Origin: Brevibacillus parabrevis
GTDB lineage: Bacteria; Bacillota; Bacilli; Brevibacillales; Brevibacillaceae
Length of the DNA stretch: 64,000 nt
Assembly (NCBI RefSeq): GCF_003710905.1
Contig: NZ_RHHV01000010.1
Location: 434,001 to 498,000, forward strand
Direction of reading: 5' to 3'
The translations under genes and the position numbers were made by a program. Below, piece by piece: positions 37,896 to 46,876 of the stretch; position 1 is the stretch's first letter; each line of letters starts with the position of its first letter. The notes under the pieces are model-generated. The model worked only from the letters and a program-made list of their open reading frames with translations. It had not been told where the DNA came from and did not search any database.

Positions 37896-38954
37896 ATGAC
37901 AAAGCCATATTTGAGCATCCAAGGCATCCGAAAGACGTTTGGCAAGTTTGTAGCTCTCACATCGATCGATATTGACATCCAAAAGAACGAATTTATTTGC
38001 TTGCTCGGCCCAAGCGGCTGCGGGAAAACGACTTTGCTGCGCATACTGGCGGGATTGGAACAGCCAACGGGCGGAAAAATTCTCGTCAATGATCGGGACA
38101 TTACCACGTTGCCGCCGGCAAAGCGCAACTTCGGGATGATGTTCCAATCGTACGCCCTGTTTCCGAATTTGACGGCGGGACAGAACATCGCATATGGCCT
38201 CCAGGCGAAAAAAATGTCTAAAAAAGAGGTGGATGCGAAGGTTCGAGAAGTTTTGGCGCTGATCGATCTGGAGCACATCCGCGACAAATACCCGTCCCAG
38301 CTCTCTGGCGGACAACAGCAGCGTGTCGCCCTGGCTCGCGCGATTGCCTTGTCCCCCGACTTTTTGCTTCTGGATGAGCCGTTGTCCGCTCTCGATGCGA
38401 AGGTGCGGTTGAAGCTGCGCCGCGAGCTGAGAAGCCTGCACGAAAAGATCGGGATCACGACCATCATGGTGACGCACGATCAGGACGAGGCGCTGACGAT
38501 GGCTGACCGGATTGTAGTGATGAACAACGCGGAGATCGTTCAGGTAGGCACGCCGCAGGAAATCTACGAAAAACCGAACAGCCCGTTTGTGGCGGACTTT
38601 GTGGGCGCGATCAATTTTTTGGAGGAATCCGTCGTCAGCGGCAGTGCGCTCGGGCAAGATCGGCTGTTTGCGATTCGGCCGGAAAACATTAACCTGATGG
38701 AGCCGCCAGCCGACTACAGCCTGAGAGCGGTCGTCTCCGACATGGAGTTTCGCGGTTCCTTTTACCGTGTGACGATGCAGTTGATCAATCAGCAAAAGGG
38801 ACTGCATCCGCAGCTGGTGACGATTGATTTGCCCGTATCCCAGACGCATCGCCTTGGACTTAGGCGCGACAAGCAGGTAGCGTTTGAGCTGCCGCTGGAA
38901 AATCTGATCTCGTTTGACCAGGCGGCGGTGGCGAAGAAGACGGGGAGTGATTGA
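37896..38954 (+). CDS. phnT: 2-aminoethylphosphonate ABC transporter, ATPase
   Basis: 352 residues. Walker A GPSGCGKTTLLRILAGL, Q-loop MMFQSYALFPNLT, signature LSGGQQQRVALARAIAL, Walker B FLLLDEPLSALD, switch histidine in VTHDQDEAL. Residues ~240-352 form the TOBE-type regulatory domain (FAIRPENINLM). It belongs to the CUT/PotA-type family used by Fe and phosphonate importers. ATG 37896 has AAAGGAGGAGC upstream. The permease gene begins 2 bases after its stop, so the three transport genes are one transcript. The TOBE domain may sense intracellular ligand. Confidence 0.92.
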   Translation: MTKPYLSIQGIRKTFGKFVALTSIDIDIQKNEFICLLGPSGCGKTTLLRILAGLEQPTGGKILVNDRDITTLPPAKRNFGMMFQSYALFPNLTAGQNIAYGLQAKKMSKKEVDAKVREVLALIDLEHIRDKYPSQLSGGQQQRVALARAIALSPDFLLLDEPLSALDAKVRLKLRRELRSLHEKIGITTIMVTHDQDEALTMADRIVVMNNAEIVQVGTPQEIYEKPNSPFVADFVGAINFLEESVVSGSALGQDRLFAIRPENINLMEPPADYSLRAVVSDMEFRGSFYRVTMQLINQQKGLHPQLVTIDLPVSQTHRLGLRRDKQVAFELPLENLISFDQAAVAKKTGSD

Positions 38955-38955
38955 C

Positions 38956-40656
38956 ATGAGCACGCGAACCGTCAGACAAAAAATGGGCCGGGATGAGTGG
39001 CTGCAGCGGCTGTTGATTGCATGTATCGTCCTCGTTCTGTTCATCACCGTGTTGATGCCGCTTGGCGATTTGTTCAGCAAAGCGTTCATCAATGAAACAG
39101 GCGAGTACATCGGTCTGGCCAACTTTATCAAATATTTTGAGACTCCGGCCTTGGTGCAGTCTTTTGTCAATACGATGTACGTTTCCGGCGTCACCACGAT
39201 CCTGTCTGTTACGCTCGCCTTTTTGTACGCCTTTGCCCTGACGCGGACGAATATGAGAGGGAAAGTATTTTTCCGTTATGTGGCATTGCTGCCGCTGTTT
39301 GCGCCGACGATGATGCACGGGATTGCCCTGACGTATTTGTTCGGGAATCAGGGAATCATTACGACCGGGTTTTTCGGAGTCTTTCCCGGATTTGAGGTGG
39401 AGCTGTACGGGCCGCTCGGGATCATTTTGTCCGAGTTGTTCTACACCTTCCCGCAGGCGTATTTGATCCTCGCGGTGTCGCTTGCTTTTGCCGACTACAA
39501 CCTGTACGAAGCGGCGGAGACGATGGGGGCAAGCAAGCTGTGCAAGTTTTTGACCGTGACGCTCCCCAACGTGAAATACGGTCTGGTCAGCGCGATTTTC
39601 GTCTGCTTTACGCTCAGCTTTACCGATTTCGGGGCGCCAAAAGTGGTCGGCGGACAATTCAACGTTTTGGCGACAGACATCTACAAGCAAGTGATCGGTC
39701 AACAAAATACGACCATGGGGGCTACGGTCGGAATTATTTTGATTCTTCCGGCGATTCTCGCCTTCATCGTGGACCGGATCGTGGAGCGGAAGCAAAACTC
39801 GTCCGTAAATGCGAAGTCCACGCCGTACAAAATCGTGCCGCAGCGCGGACGCGACAACGCGTTTTTCGTCTATTGCTCGCTGATTACCGCGACGATTTTT
39901 CTGATGCTCATCACGGTGATTCTTGCCTCGCTCGTCAAGGTTTGGCCGTACGACCTGACGATGACGGTCACGCACTACGACTTTTCCAAGGTAGCCGGGG
40001 AAGGGATGCAGCCGTTCTGGAACAGTGTGCTCGTTGCCTTTTACAGCGCGGTGGCAGGGACGGTCGTCACCTTCATCAATGCGTACCTGATCGAAAAGAC
40101 GCGCTTCATGAAAGGAATGCGGCAGGTCGGCTACTTCCTGTCCATCTTGCCGCTTGCTTTGCCCGGGCTGGTCATCGGTCTTGCCTACATCTTTTTCTTC
40201 AACCATCCCGACAATCCGCTTAACTGGATGTACGGCTCCATCGTCATCCTGATTTTGGCGAACGTGATTCACTTTTACGCGGTGCCGTTTATTTCCGCCA
40301 CGACGGCGCTGAAAAAACTGGACAAGGAATTTGAGCTTGCCTCCGAGTCGATGGGTGTTCCGTTCTACGTCACCTTCTGGCGGGTGACGGTTCCCATGTC
40401 CCTGCCTGCTATCTTGGAAAACGCCGTCTACTACTTCATCAACTCCATGGTTACGATTTCTGCCGTCGTCTTTCTCTACTCAGCCGATTTCAAGCTGGCC
40501 TCCGTCTCGATTGTCAACATGGATGACGCGGGCGATGTTGCTCCCGCTGCCGCCATGTCTGTCTTGATCGTACTGACCAACGTGCTGGTGCGGATCATTT
40601 ACGAGATCGGAACGAAGAAGCTGAGGGAGAAAACGGGGGCTTGGCAAAAAAGATAA
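38956..40656 (+). CDS. 2-aminoethylphosphonate ABC transporter, fused double permease
   Basis: 566 residues with about 12 membrane helices. Two BinPDT-type permease halves are fused: the first half has an EAA loop at LYEAAETMGASKLCKFLTVTLPN and the second at ELASESMGVPFYVTFWRVTVPMS. The fusion means one gene replaces the PhnU and PhnV pair. Fused permeases of this layout are known in FbpB-type iron and some phosphonate importers. ATG 38956 has GGGGAGTG upstream. With PhnS- and PhnT-like proteins it gives a complete importer. Confidence 0.88.
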   Translation: MSTRTVRQKMGRDEWLQRLLIACIVLVLFITVLMPLGDLFSKAFINETGEYIGLANFIKYFETPALVQSFVNTMYVSGVTTILSVTLAFLYAFALTRTNMRGKVFFRYVALLPLFAPTMMHGIALTYLFGNQGIITTGFFGVFPGFEVELYGPLGIILSELFYTFPQAYLILAVSLAFADYNLYEAAETMGASKLCKFLTVTLPNVKYGLVSAIFVCFTLSFTDFGAPKVVGGQFNVLATDIYKQVIGQQNTTMGATVGIILILPAILAFIVDRIVERKQNSSVNAKSTPYKIVPQRGRDNAFFVYCSLITATIFLMLITVILASLVKVWPYDLTMTVTHYDFSKVAGEGMQPFWNSVLVAFYSAVAGTVVTFINAYLIEKTRFMKGMRQVGYFLSILPLALPGLVIGLAYIFFFNHPDNPLNWMYGSIVILILANVIHFYAVPFISATTALKKLDKEFELASESMGVPFYVTFWRVTVPMSLPAILENAVYYFINSMVTISAVVFLYSADFKLASVSIVNMDDAGDVAPAAAMSVLIVLTNVLVRIIYEIGTKKLREKTGAWQKR

Positions 40657-40674
40657 AAAGGTGGGAGAAGAGAC

Positions 40675-41469
40675 ATGATTCAAGCAGTAATCTTTGACTG
40701 GGCCGGAACGACCGTCGACTACGGATGCTTCGCGCCGCTGGACGTTTTCCTGGAAGTATTCAAGAAGCGGGGGATCGAGGTTACGCATGCAGAAGCTCGC
40801 GAGCCGATGGGGATGCTCAAATGGGACCATATCGACACGATGCTGAAAATGGACCGGGTCGCGGAGCTGTGGAGAGCCAAGTACGGCAGACTGCCGGAGA
40901 AAAAAGATGTCGACATGCTGTACGCCGACTTCGAGCCGATGCTGTTTTCCATCCTGAAAAATTACACGACCCCGATCCCCGGTGTGCTGGAACTGGTGGC
41001 GCGGCTGCGGGCGGCAGGAATCAAAATCGGTTCGACGACGGGCTACACAGCCGAAATGATGGCGGTCGTGGCCCCAGAGGCAAAGAAGAAAGGCTACTGG
41101 CCCGACTCCATGGTGACGCCGAGCGAGATGCCTGCCGGACGTCCGTTGCCGTGGATGTGCTATCAAAATGCGATCAATCTGGACGTTCACCCGATGAAGC
41201 ACATCATCAAAGTCGGCGATACGACCAGCGATATAAAAGAGGCAGTGGCAGCGGGAGCATGGGCTGTCGGCGTGATCAAGGGCAGCAGCGAGCTGGGGAT
41301 GACCGAGCAGCAGGTGAATCAGTGCGACCCGGACGAACTGGCTGACAAAATGGAGGCGGTAGCCAAGCGCTTCAAGTCTGTCGGTGCCGACTACGTCATC
41401 GACAGCATTGGCGAACTCGATAAGCTGATTCCGAAAATCAACTTGCGCCTCGCGCAAAAGGAGAGATAA
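40675..41469 (+). CDS. phnX: Phosphonoacetaldehyde hydrolase (phosphonatase)
   Basis: 264-residue HAD-superfamily enzyme: phosphonoacetaldehyde + H2O -> acetaldehyde + phosphate. The nucleophile is Asp8 in IFDWAGTTVDYG, and the Schiff-base lysine is about Lys49 in MGMLKWDHI, the hallmark that separates PhnX from other HAD proteins. Downstream are IKIGSTTGYTAEMM and IIKVGDTTSDIKEAVAAG for the metal-binding aspartates. There is no obvious N- or C-terminal encapsulation helix. The ATG has GGTGGGAGAAG upstream. It lies between the transporter and phnW, so imported 2-AEP is deaminated by PhnW and then cleaved by PhnX. Confidence 0.95.
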   Translation: MIQAVIFDWAGTTVDYGCFAPLDVFLEVFKKRGIEVTHAEAREPMGMLKWDHIDTMLKMDRVAELWRAKYGRLPEKKDVDMLYADFEPMLFSILKNYTTPIPGVLELVARLRAAGIKIGSTTGYTAEMMAVVAPEAKKKGYWPDSMVTPSEMPAGRPLPWMCYQNAINLDVHPMKHIIKVGDTTSDIKEAVAAGAWAVGVIKGSSELGMTEQQVNQCDPDELADKMEAVAKRFKSVGADYVIDSIGELDKLIPKINLRLAQKER

Positions 41470-41472
41470 GCG

Positions 41473-42585
41473 ATGAAACTCACACAATTGCCAGATAACC
41501 CGTATCTGCTCTTGACTCCCGGACCGCTGTCCACGTCCAAGAGCGTAAAAGCTGCCATGCTGCGCGACTGGTGCACATGGGACAACGAATACAACGATCT
41601 GGTGCAGGACATTCGCAAAAAGCTGGTGCGCTTGTCCGGCAACAACCACGACGACTATACAGCGGTGCTGATGCAGGGCAGCGGCAGCTTTTCCGTGGAA
41701 TCGGTCGTAGGCTCCGCCGTTCCGGCAGACGGCAAACTCGTCGTGCTGACGAACGGTGCCTATGGAAACCGTTTGGCGCAAATGGCCCAGGTGCTCAAGG
41801 TCAACACAATCGTCATCGACTTCGGGGAAGTGGACGAAGCCCAGCCGCACAAGCTGCGGGAACTGCTGGAGCAGGATACAGACGTCACGCACGTAGCCGT
41901 GGTGCATTGCGAGACGACGACTGGCATGTTGAACCCGATTGCCGAGGTCGGCAAGGTCGCGAAGGAGTACGGAAAGGTCTTCATCGTCGATGCGATGAGC
42001 AGCTTTGGCGGAGTCGCGATGGACGTAGCTGATTTGCAAATCGACTTTTTGATCAGCAGCGCGAACAAGTGCATCCAGGGAGTGCCCGGTTTCGGCTTTA
42101 TTCTGGCGAAAACCGAGGAGCTGAAAAAGTGCAAGGGGCAGGCGCGTTCGCTCTCGCTCGACTTGTACGATCAGTGGGAGACGATGGAAAAGCACAACGG
42201 CAAATGGCGCTACACTTCGCCGACGCATGTGGTGCGCGCCTTTTATCAGGCTCTGTTGGAGCTGGAGGAAGAAGGCGGCGTGGAAAAGCGGCAAGTCCGC
42301 TATCGGGAAAATCAGCGGACACTTGTAGAAGGCATGGAAGCGCTTGGCTTCCGCACGCTGCTGCGCCGCGAGCTACAGTCACCGATCATCACTTCGTTCT
42401 ACTTCCCGGACAGCCCGCAGTTTACGTTTGCCGCTTTTTACGAGCGACTGAAACAGGAAGGCTACGTGATTTATCCGGGCAAAATTTCGGTAGCAGATAC
42501 GTTTCGGATCGGCAATATCGGGGAGGTCTACCCGCACGACATGAAGCATCTGGTACAGGCGATTGAACGAAACATGTTCTGGTAG
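41473..42585 (+). CDS. phnW: 2-aminoethylphosphonate--pyruvate transaminase
   Basis: 370-residue class V PLP aminotransferase: 2-AEP + pyruvate -> phosphonoacetaldehyde + alanine. The start [30 protein letters not shown] is the PhnW signature. [38 protein letters not shown] and the PLP lysine in [13 protein letters not shown] (about Lys199) follow. It starts 3 bases after the phnX stop with AAGGAGAG in the phnX end, so translation is coupled. Pairing with PhnX completes the classical two-step 2-AEP pathway ending in acetaldehyde. Confidence 0.96.
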   Translation: MKLTQLPDNPYLLLTPGPLSTSKSVKAAMLRDWCTWDNEYNDLVQDIRKKLVRLSGNNHDDYTAVLMQGSGSFSVESVVGSAVPADGKLVVLTNGAYGNRLAQMAQVLKVNTIVIDFGEVDEAQPHKLRELLEQDTDVTHVAVVHCETTTGMLNPIAEVGKVAKEYGKVFIVDAMSSFGGVAMDVADLQIDFLISSANKCIQGVPGFGFILAKTEELKKCKGQARSLSLDLYDQWETMEKHNGKWRYTSPTHVVRAFYQALLELEEEGGVEKRQVRYRENQRTLVEGMEALGFRTLLRRELQSPIITSFYFPDSPQFTFAAFYERLKQEGYVIYPGKISVADTFRIGNIGEVYPHDMKHLVQAIERNMFW

Positions 42586-42594
42586 GAGCAGGTC

Positions 42595-43380
42595 ATGTCT
42601 CTCATAGGGGAAGAGCGCAAGGACACGATCCTGAACATGCTGAACTACGCCGGCAAAGTGCGGACCAACGAGCTGGTGGAGAAGTTGCAAGTATCGTCGG
42701 AAACGATCAGAAGGTATCTCGAAGAGCTGGAAAATGAAAATCAGCTCAAGCGCGTGTACGGCGGAGCGATCAAAATCAACTACGACCGCGAGGAGCCGTC
42801 TCACCTGATGCGCGAAGTATCGCATGCAGACGAGAAAAGGCGCATCGGCCGAGCGGCGGCAAGCCTCGTGCAGGACAACGATATCATTGTCATAGACGAC
42901 GGAACGACGACGCTGCACATGCTGCATTTTCTGGTCAATCGCAAAAATTTGAAGCTGATCACGATTTCCGTTCCCGCCCTTAACTTGATGATGGAGTACC
43001 ACAACAAGGAGATGTTCAGCGGGGAAATCTACTTCATCGGCGGCAGGGTACAGCCGAAGCATTTCCGAACGGCAGGCACGCTGGCTGAAAACATGATGCA
43101 AGGCTTTTTCGTCGACAAAGCGTTTATCTCGATTGACGGCATACTGGCCCAGCACGGAATCTCCAGCTATGACTGCGAAAAAGCGATGATTGCCAAGCGG
43201 ATCATCGAGAACGCCAAGGAAAACATCGTGCTCACCGATCATTCCAAAATCGGGGTAAGCACCTTTTACAAGGTCGCGGATTTGAAGCAAATCGATACGG
43301 TCATCAGCAATGTTGCGGCTCCACACGAGTGGCTGCACGAGTTGGACGCAAAAGGGGTCAACTGGATCGTGGCAGATTGA
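42595..43380 (+). CDS. DeoR/GlpR family transcriptional regulator
   Basis: 261 residues. The N-terminal helix-turn-helix (GEERKDTILNMLNYAGKVRTNELVEKLQVSSETIRRYLEELE) is followed by the DeoR sugar-phosphate-binding domain (NDIIVIDDGTTTLHMLHFL, GEIYFIGGRVQPKHFRTAGTLAENMM, VDKAFISIDGI, VLTDHSKIGVSTFY). It is the last gene of the phosphonate operon, 9 bases after phnW. DeoR members usually sense a phosphorylated intermediate; here phosphonoacetaldehyde or 2-AEP are candidates. Its likely operators are the AACAA-rich elements by the phn and BMC promoters. Confidence 0.9.
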   Translation: MSLIGEERKDTILNMLNYAGKVRTNELVEKLQVSSETIRRYLEELENENQLKRVYGGAIKINYDREEPSHLMREVSHADEKRRIGRAAASLVQDNDIIVIDDGTTTLHMLHFLVNRKNLKLITISVPALNLMMEYHNKEMFSGEIYFIGGRVQPKHFRTAGTLAENMMQGFFVDKAFISIDGILAQHGISSYDCEKAMIAKRIIENAKENIVLTDHSKIGVSTFYKVADLKQIDTVISNVAAPHEWLHELDAKGVNWIVAD

Positions 43381-43556
43381 AGCAGGGGCATACACGGAGT
43401 GCTCTCTATTTTTTGGACATAGTCACAACTAAAATCAATTAAAAAAACGTAAATACAGAATATTAGCTTGATTACATTTGCTTTTGCGTGTATTTTCAAA
43501 AAGAACAGCCTTATTCAGACAGTTTTGACTCGATTGCGAGGGAGAGTGCGATCCAG
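43381..43556 (+). promoter_or_regulatory. Promoter and leader region of the microcompartment operon
   Basis: AT-rich 176-bp gap. It carries CACAACTAAAATCAATT (43424-43440), sharing ACAACTAAAA with the phosphonate operator. No strong terminator is seen after the DeoR gene, so read-through from the phosphonate operon is possible. No clear -35/-10 pair could be fixed. Confidence 0.45.
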
Positions 43557-43946
43557 ATGCTAGAAAACGGCTACGCTCTGGGAATGATTGAAACCGTGGG
43601 TTTTCCCGCCCTTGTTGCGGCGACCGATGCGGCTGCGAAAGCCGCAGACGTCCGCTGCGTGACCTATCAGGGTGCGGATGCGGGGATTGTCACCATCTAT
43701 ATCGTCGGGGATGTCGCTTCTGTTACGGCTGCGGTGGCGGTAGGCGAAGCGGAGGCAAGAAGAGTGGGCCAGCTTCGCCACTCCCGCGTCATTCCCCGGC
43801 CAGACCGCAGTGTGATGCAGATGGTCTTGCAACAGCTGGAAAAGCAAAAGGCCAAAGACCTGCCAAAGCCAGCGGGAAAACAGGCGACTGACAAGCAAAA
43901 AAACGATGCGGCAAAAACAGCTACACCAACCAGTAAGGAGGAATAG
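43557..43946 (+). CDS. BMC-H microcompartment shell protein with C-terminal extension
   Basis: 129 residues. The BMC domain spans about residues 5-90 ([64 protein letters not shown]). A Lys/Ala/Pro/Thr-rich tail of about 35 residues follows ([17 protein letters not shown]), probably flexible on the shell surface or lumen side. It differs clearly from the two other BMC-H copies of the operon. ATG 43557 has GAGGGAGAG upstream; the frame is open further up without a site. First gene of the BMC operon. Confidence 0.9.
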   Translation: MLENGYALGMIETVGFPALVAATDAAAKAADVRCVTYQGADAGIVTIYIVGDVASVTAAVAVGEAEARRVGQLRHSRVIPRPDRSVMQMVLQQLEKQKAKDLPKPAGKQATDKQKNDAAKTATPTSKEE

Positions 43947-43948
43947 TC

Positions 43949-44227
43949 ATGGGTGATGCATTGGGAATGGTAGAGACAAAAGGACTGATCGGAGCGGTAG
44001 AAGCTGCTGATGCGATGGTCAAGGCGGCGAATGTGAAGCTCGTAGGCAAGGTTCATGTCGGGGGCGGTTTGGTTACGGTAATGGTTCGCGGAGACGTCGG
44101 GGCAGTCAAGGCGTCTACGGATGCGGGAGCAGCGGCGGCGGAAAAAGTGGGCGAGCTGGTTTCGGTACACGTCATTCCGCGGCCGCACTCGGATATTGAA
44201 CTGATTTTGCCAAAGCTGGAGTCGTAG
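43949..44227 (+). CDS. BMC-H microcompartment shell protein (EutM/PduA type)
   Basis: 92 residues, a single canonical BMC domain: [73 protein letters not shown]. Hexamers of this class tile shell facets and carry the central pore (pore loop near KVHVGGG). It starts 2 bases after the preceding stop with AAGGAGGAA upstream. It is nearly identical to the copy at 45789-46076. Confidence 0.96.
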   Translation: MGDALGMVETKGLIGAVEAADAMVKAANVKLVGKVHVGGGLVTVMVRGDVGAVKASTDAGAAAAEKVGELVSVHVIPRPHSDIELILPKLES

Positions 44228-44296
44228 TCGCAACGGTTTGTTGCTGTACGAAACAATCAGATGAATCGCAATCGGCTGAAATGAGGTGGCGTTATC

Positions 44297-45775
44297 GTGA
44301 TGCTAGATGCAGATTTGCAATCCGTGCAGGAAGTGCGACAGTGTTTGCAAACCGCCAAGGAAGCGCAAAAGCGGCTTGCCGGGATGAGCCAGGCCCAGAT
44401 CGACCAAATCGTCCAGAGCATGGCGGAAGCAGCGAGACAAGAGGCAGGACGCCTGGCAGCAATGGCGGTAGAAGAAACGGGATACGGCAAGGCGGCGGAC
44501 AAGACGGCGAAAAATTTGTTTGCCGCCCAGGACGTCCATCAATCGATCCAAAACATGAAGACGGTCGGGATTATTAATCGCGATGAGCAAAACCGCGTGT
44601 GGGAGGTTGCCCAGGCGGTAGGCGTGATCGCCGGAATCGTTCCTTCAACCAATCCTACCTCGACGGTCATTTTCAAAGCGTTGATCAGTGTGAAGGCAGG
44701 AAATGCGATTGTGTTCAGCCCGCATCCGCAGGCGGCAAAGTGTACGAAAGAAGCGGCGAGAGTCGTCCAGGCGGCAGCAGAGCGCGCAGGTGCGCCCGCC
44801 GGATTGATCTCTTGCCTCACGCAGCCGACTTTGGCCGCCTCCCGGGAGCTGATGCACCACTCCTTGACCGACCTGATTTTGGCGACAGGCGGGACAGCGA
44901 TGGTGAAGGCTGCCTACAGCTCCGGAAAGCCCGCCTATGGAGTCGGGCCGGGGAATGTGCCCGTCTATGTGCATGCCAGCGCGGACATCCCGACGGCGAT
45001 CAGGCAAGTGGTCCAGAGCAAAACGTTTGACTACGGAACGATTTGCGCATCGGAGCAGTCTCTCGTCGTCGATCAATCCATCAAGCGCAAAGTCGTGGCG
45101 GAGTTGAAGCGGCAAGGGGCGTACTTTTTGGATGACCATGAGACGCGGCGGGTCGCGGCGGTCATTTTGGCGGGGAAAAGCCTCAATCCGGCGATTGTAG
45201 GCAAGTCGCCGCAGGCGCTGGCTGAGCTGGCAGGCATACTCGTCCCGGAAGACGCGACACTGCTGGTCGCAGAAGAAACAGGCGTCGGGCTGGACTATCC
45301 GTTTTCCGTGGAAAAGCTCGCCCCGATTCTTGCGCTGTACACCGTGGCAGACACCCGGGAGGCGAGCACGCTTTGCAGCAAGCTGCTTGCTTTTGGCGGG
45401 CTGGGGCATACGCTCGGCATTCATTGTCGCGATCAGCAAGTCATCGAATCGTTCGTCGTCGACAAGCCAGCGTCGCGCATCGTGGTCAACAGTGGGACGA
45501 CCTTTGGCGGCATCGGAGCCACTACAGGCATCGCGCCTTCCCTGACGCTCGGTTGCGGTTCGCTAGGAAACAACGTAACGTCTGACAACATCGGTCCGCA
45601 GCATTTGTTCAACATCAAGCGGGTAGCGTTCGGCTTGCGGGACATGCAGCTTGCGCAAACAGAAGCGGCGATGCCAGTGGCGGTGGCTGCTGCGGCTGCG
45701 CCTGCCATCAGCAGGGATGAGATCGCGGAAATTATTAAAAGCGTCCTGTTGGAACTGCAATCTTCCGGCAGGTAA
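44297..45775 (+). CDS. Acetaldehyde/propionaldehyde dehydrogenase, CoA-acylating, BMC-associated (EutE/PduP-like)
   Basis: 492 residues: aldehyde + CoA + NAD+ -> acyl-CoA + NADH. Seen: VEETGYGKAADKTAKNLFAAQDV, GIVPSTNPTSTVIFKALISVKAGNAIVFSPHP, LATGGTAMVKAAYSSGKPAYGVGPGNVP, the nucleophile in FDYGTICASEQSLVV (about Cys250), and TGIAPSLTLGCGSLGNN. The N-terminus is short and lacks the usual PduP targeting helix. Instead the C-terminus has an Ala/Pro-rich linker and an amphipathic helix (ISRDEIAEIIKSVLLELQSS), the form of an encapsulation peptide. GTG 44297 or ATG 44300 follow GAGGTGG. It would convert acetaldehyde from PhnX to acetyl-CoA inside the shell. Confidence 0.93.
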   Translation: MMLDADLQSVQEVRQCLQTAKEAQKRLAGMSQAQIDQIVQSMAEAARQEAGRLAAMAVEETGYGKAADKTAKNLFAAQDVHQSIQNMKTVGIINRDEQNRVWEVAQAVGVIAGIVPSTNPTSTVIFKALISVKAGNAIVFSPHPQAAKCTKEAARVVQAAAERAGAPAGLISCLTQPTLAASRELMHHSLTDLILATGGTAMVKAAYSSGKPAYGVGPGNVPVYVHASADIPTAIRQVVQSKTFDYGTICASEQSLVVDQSIKRKVVAELKRQGAYFLDDHETRRVAAVILAGKSLNPAIVGKSPQALAELAGILVPEDATLLVAEETGVGLDYPFSVEKLAPILALYTVADTREASTLCSKLLAFGGLGHTLGIHCRDQQVIESFVVDKPASRIVVNSGTTFGGIGATTGIAPSLTLGCGSLGNNVTSDNIGPQHLFNIKRVAFGLRDMQLAQTEAAMPVAVAAAAAPAISRDEIAEIIKSVLLELQSSGR

Positions 45776-45788
45776 GGAGGCGTACTAG

Positions 45789-46076
45789 ATGGCAGGAGAA
45801 ATGGCAGCACTCGGCATGGTTGAGACAAAAGGCTTGATTGGCGCGGTGGAAGCTGCGGACGCCATGGTCAAGGCGGCGAACGTGAAGCTGATCGGGAAAG
45901 TGCATGTTGGCGGGGGACTGGTCACGGTCATGGTGCGCGGCGATGTAGGAGCGGTAAAAGCGTCGACGGATGCAGGCGCAGAAGCAGCGCAAAAGGTGGG
46001 GGAGCTGAAATCGGTGCACGTCATTCCTCGACCGCACTCCGATATCGAGTCGATTCTTCCCAAGCTGGAAGGATAG
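45789..46076 (+). CDS. BMC-H microcompartment shell protein (EutM/PduA type), second copy
   Basis: 95 residues and almost identical to the protein at 43949-44227 apart from the N-terminal MAGEMA and a few changes ([25 protein letters not shown]). One BMC domain, with VHVGGGLV around the pore and [14 protein letters not shown] at the end. AAGGAGG stands just before the ATG. Shell facets can mix two such paralogues; the duplication flanks the aldehyde dehydrogenase gene. Confidence 0.96.
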   Translation: MAGEMAALGMVETKGLIGAVEAADAMVKAANVKLIGKVHVGGGLVTVMVRGDVGAVKASTDAGAEAAQKVGELKSVHVIPRPHSDIESILPKLEG

Positions 46077-46086
46077 TCGCTAACGG

Positions 46087-46872
46087 ATGGCCTTGATCAC
46101 GGAAACGACGCTGAGGGCCATGCTGAGAACGGGAATCCCCAATCCGTTTTCCGTTCACGTCAACGATAAATTCACCCCGGCTGCATCCGACTTTTTGAAG
46201 GGGAGAGGAATCCGCGTGGAGGTCTTGAAGGCGCAGGAGATTCATTCGCAACGGGCGAGCGGGGGCGAGCAGAAGTCAATCCCCGTCGGTGTATCGAACC
46301 GCCACATTCATCTGTCGATGGAAGATGTAGAAAAATTGTTCGGCAAAGGCTATCAGCTGGCGCCGCTGCGCCCTCTTTCCCAGCCGGGACAGTTTGCCGC
46401 TGTGGAAACGCTCACGCTGCTCGGGCCGAAGGGATTGGTGAAAGGCGTGCGCATCCTCGGTCCTGCGCGGGGAGTGAGCCAGGTGGAAATCTCCCGCACG
46501 GACGGCTTCCAGCTCGGGCTGCATCCGCCTGTGCGGTTGTCGGGGATGCTGGAGGAGACGCCGGGCATTACGTTGATCGGCCCTGCTGGCTGCGTCGTTC
46601 TGGAAAAGGGGGTCATCGTAGCGAAGAGCCATGTGCACATGTCGCCAGAGGATGGCAGGCGTTTTCAGGTGAGCGACCAAGATACGCTGATGCTGCAAAC
46701 AACGGGCGAACGCCCTGTCATTTTTCCGGAAGTGACAGTCAGGATCAACCCGAGGTACGCCCTCGATTTTCATCTCGATCTGGATGAAGCCAACGCGGCC
46801 AGCTTGAAGACGAATGATCAGGTGCTCGTCATCGGAAAAAACGGAAAGCTTGATGGAACGGCAGGGAGGTGA
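46087..46872 (+). CDS. pduL: PduL-type phosphate acyltransferase with EutQ/EutT-like N-terminal module
   Basis: 261 residues: acyl-CoA + Pi -> acyl-phosphate + CoA. Residues ~66-255 are PduL: IPVGVSNRHIHLSMEDVEKLFG, LRPLSQPGQFAAVETLTLLGPKG, RVSGM-like VRLSGMLEETPGITLIGPAG, and AKSHVHMSPEDGRRF, with the two HxH zinc sites (NRHIHLS and KSHVHMS). The first ~60 residues replace the usual short targeting helix with ITETTLRAMLRTG ... FTPAASDFLKGRGIRVEVL, a module seen in other BMC proteins and echoed at the C-terminus of the next gene product. It regenerates CoA in the lumen and yields acetyl-phosphate. The start follows the shell gene by 10 bases. Confidence 0.93.
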   Translation: MALITETTLRAMLRTGIPNPFSVHVNDKFTPAASDFLKGRGIRVEVLKAQEIHSQRASGGEQKSIPVGVSNRHIHLSMEDVEKLFGKGYQLAPLRPLSQPGQFAAVETLTLLGPKGLVKGVRILGPARGVSQVEISRTDGFQLGLHPPVRLSGMLEETPGITLIGPAGCVVLEKGVIVAKSHVHMSPEDGRRFQVSDQDTLMLQTTGERPVIFPEVTVRINPRYALDFHLDLDEANAASLKTNDQVLVIGKNGKLDGTAGR

Positions 46873-46876
46873 GGAC

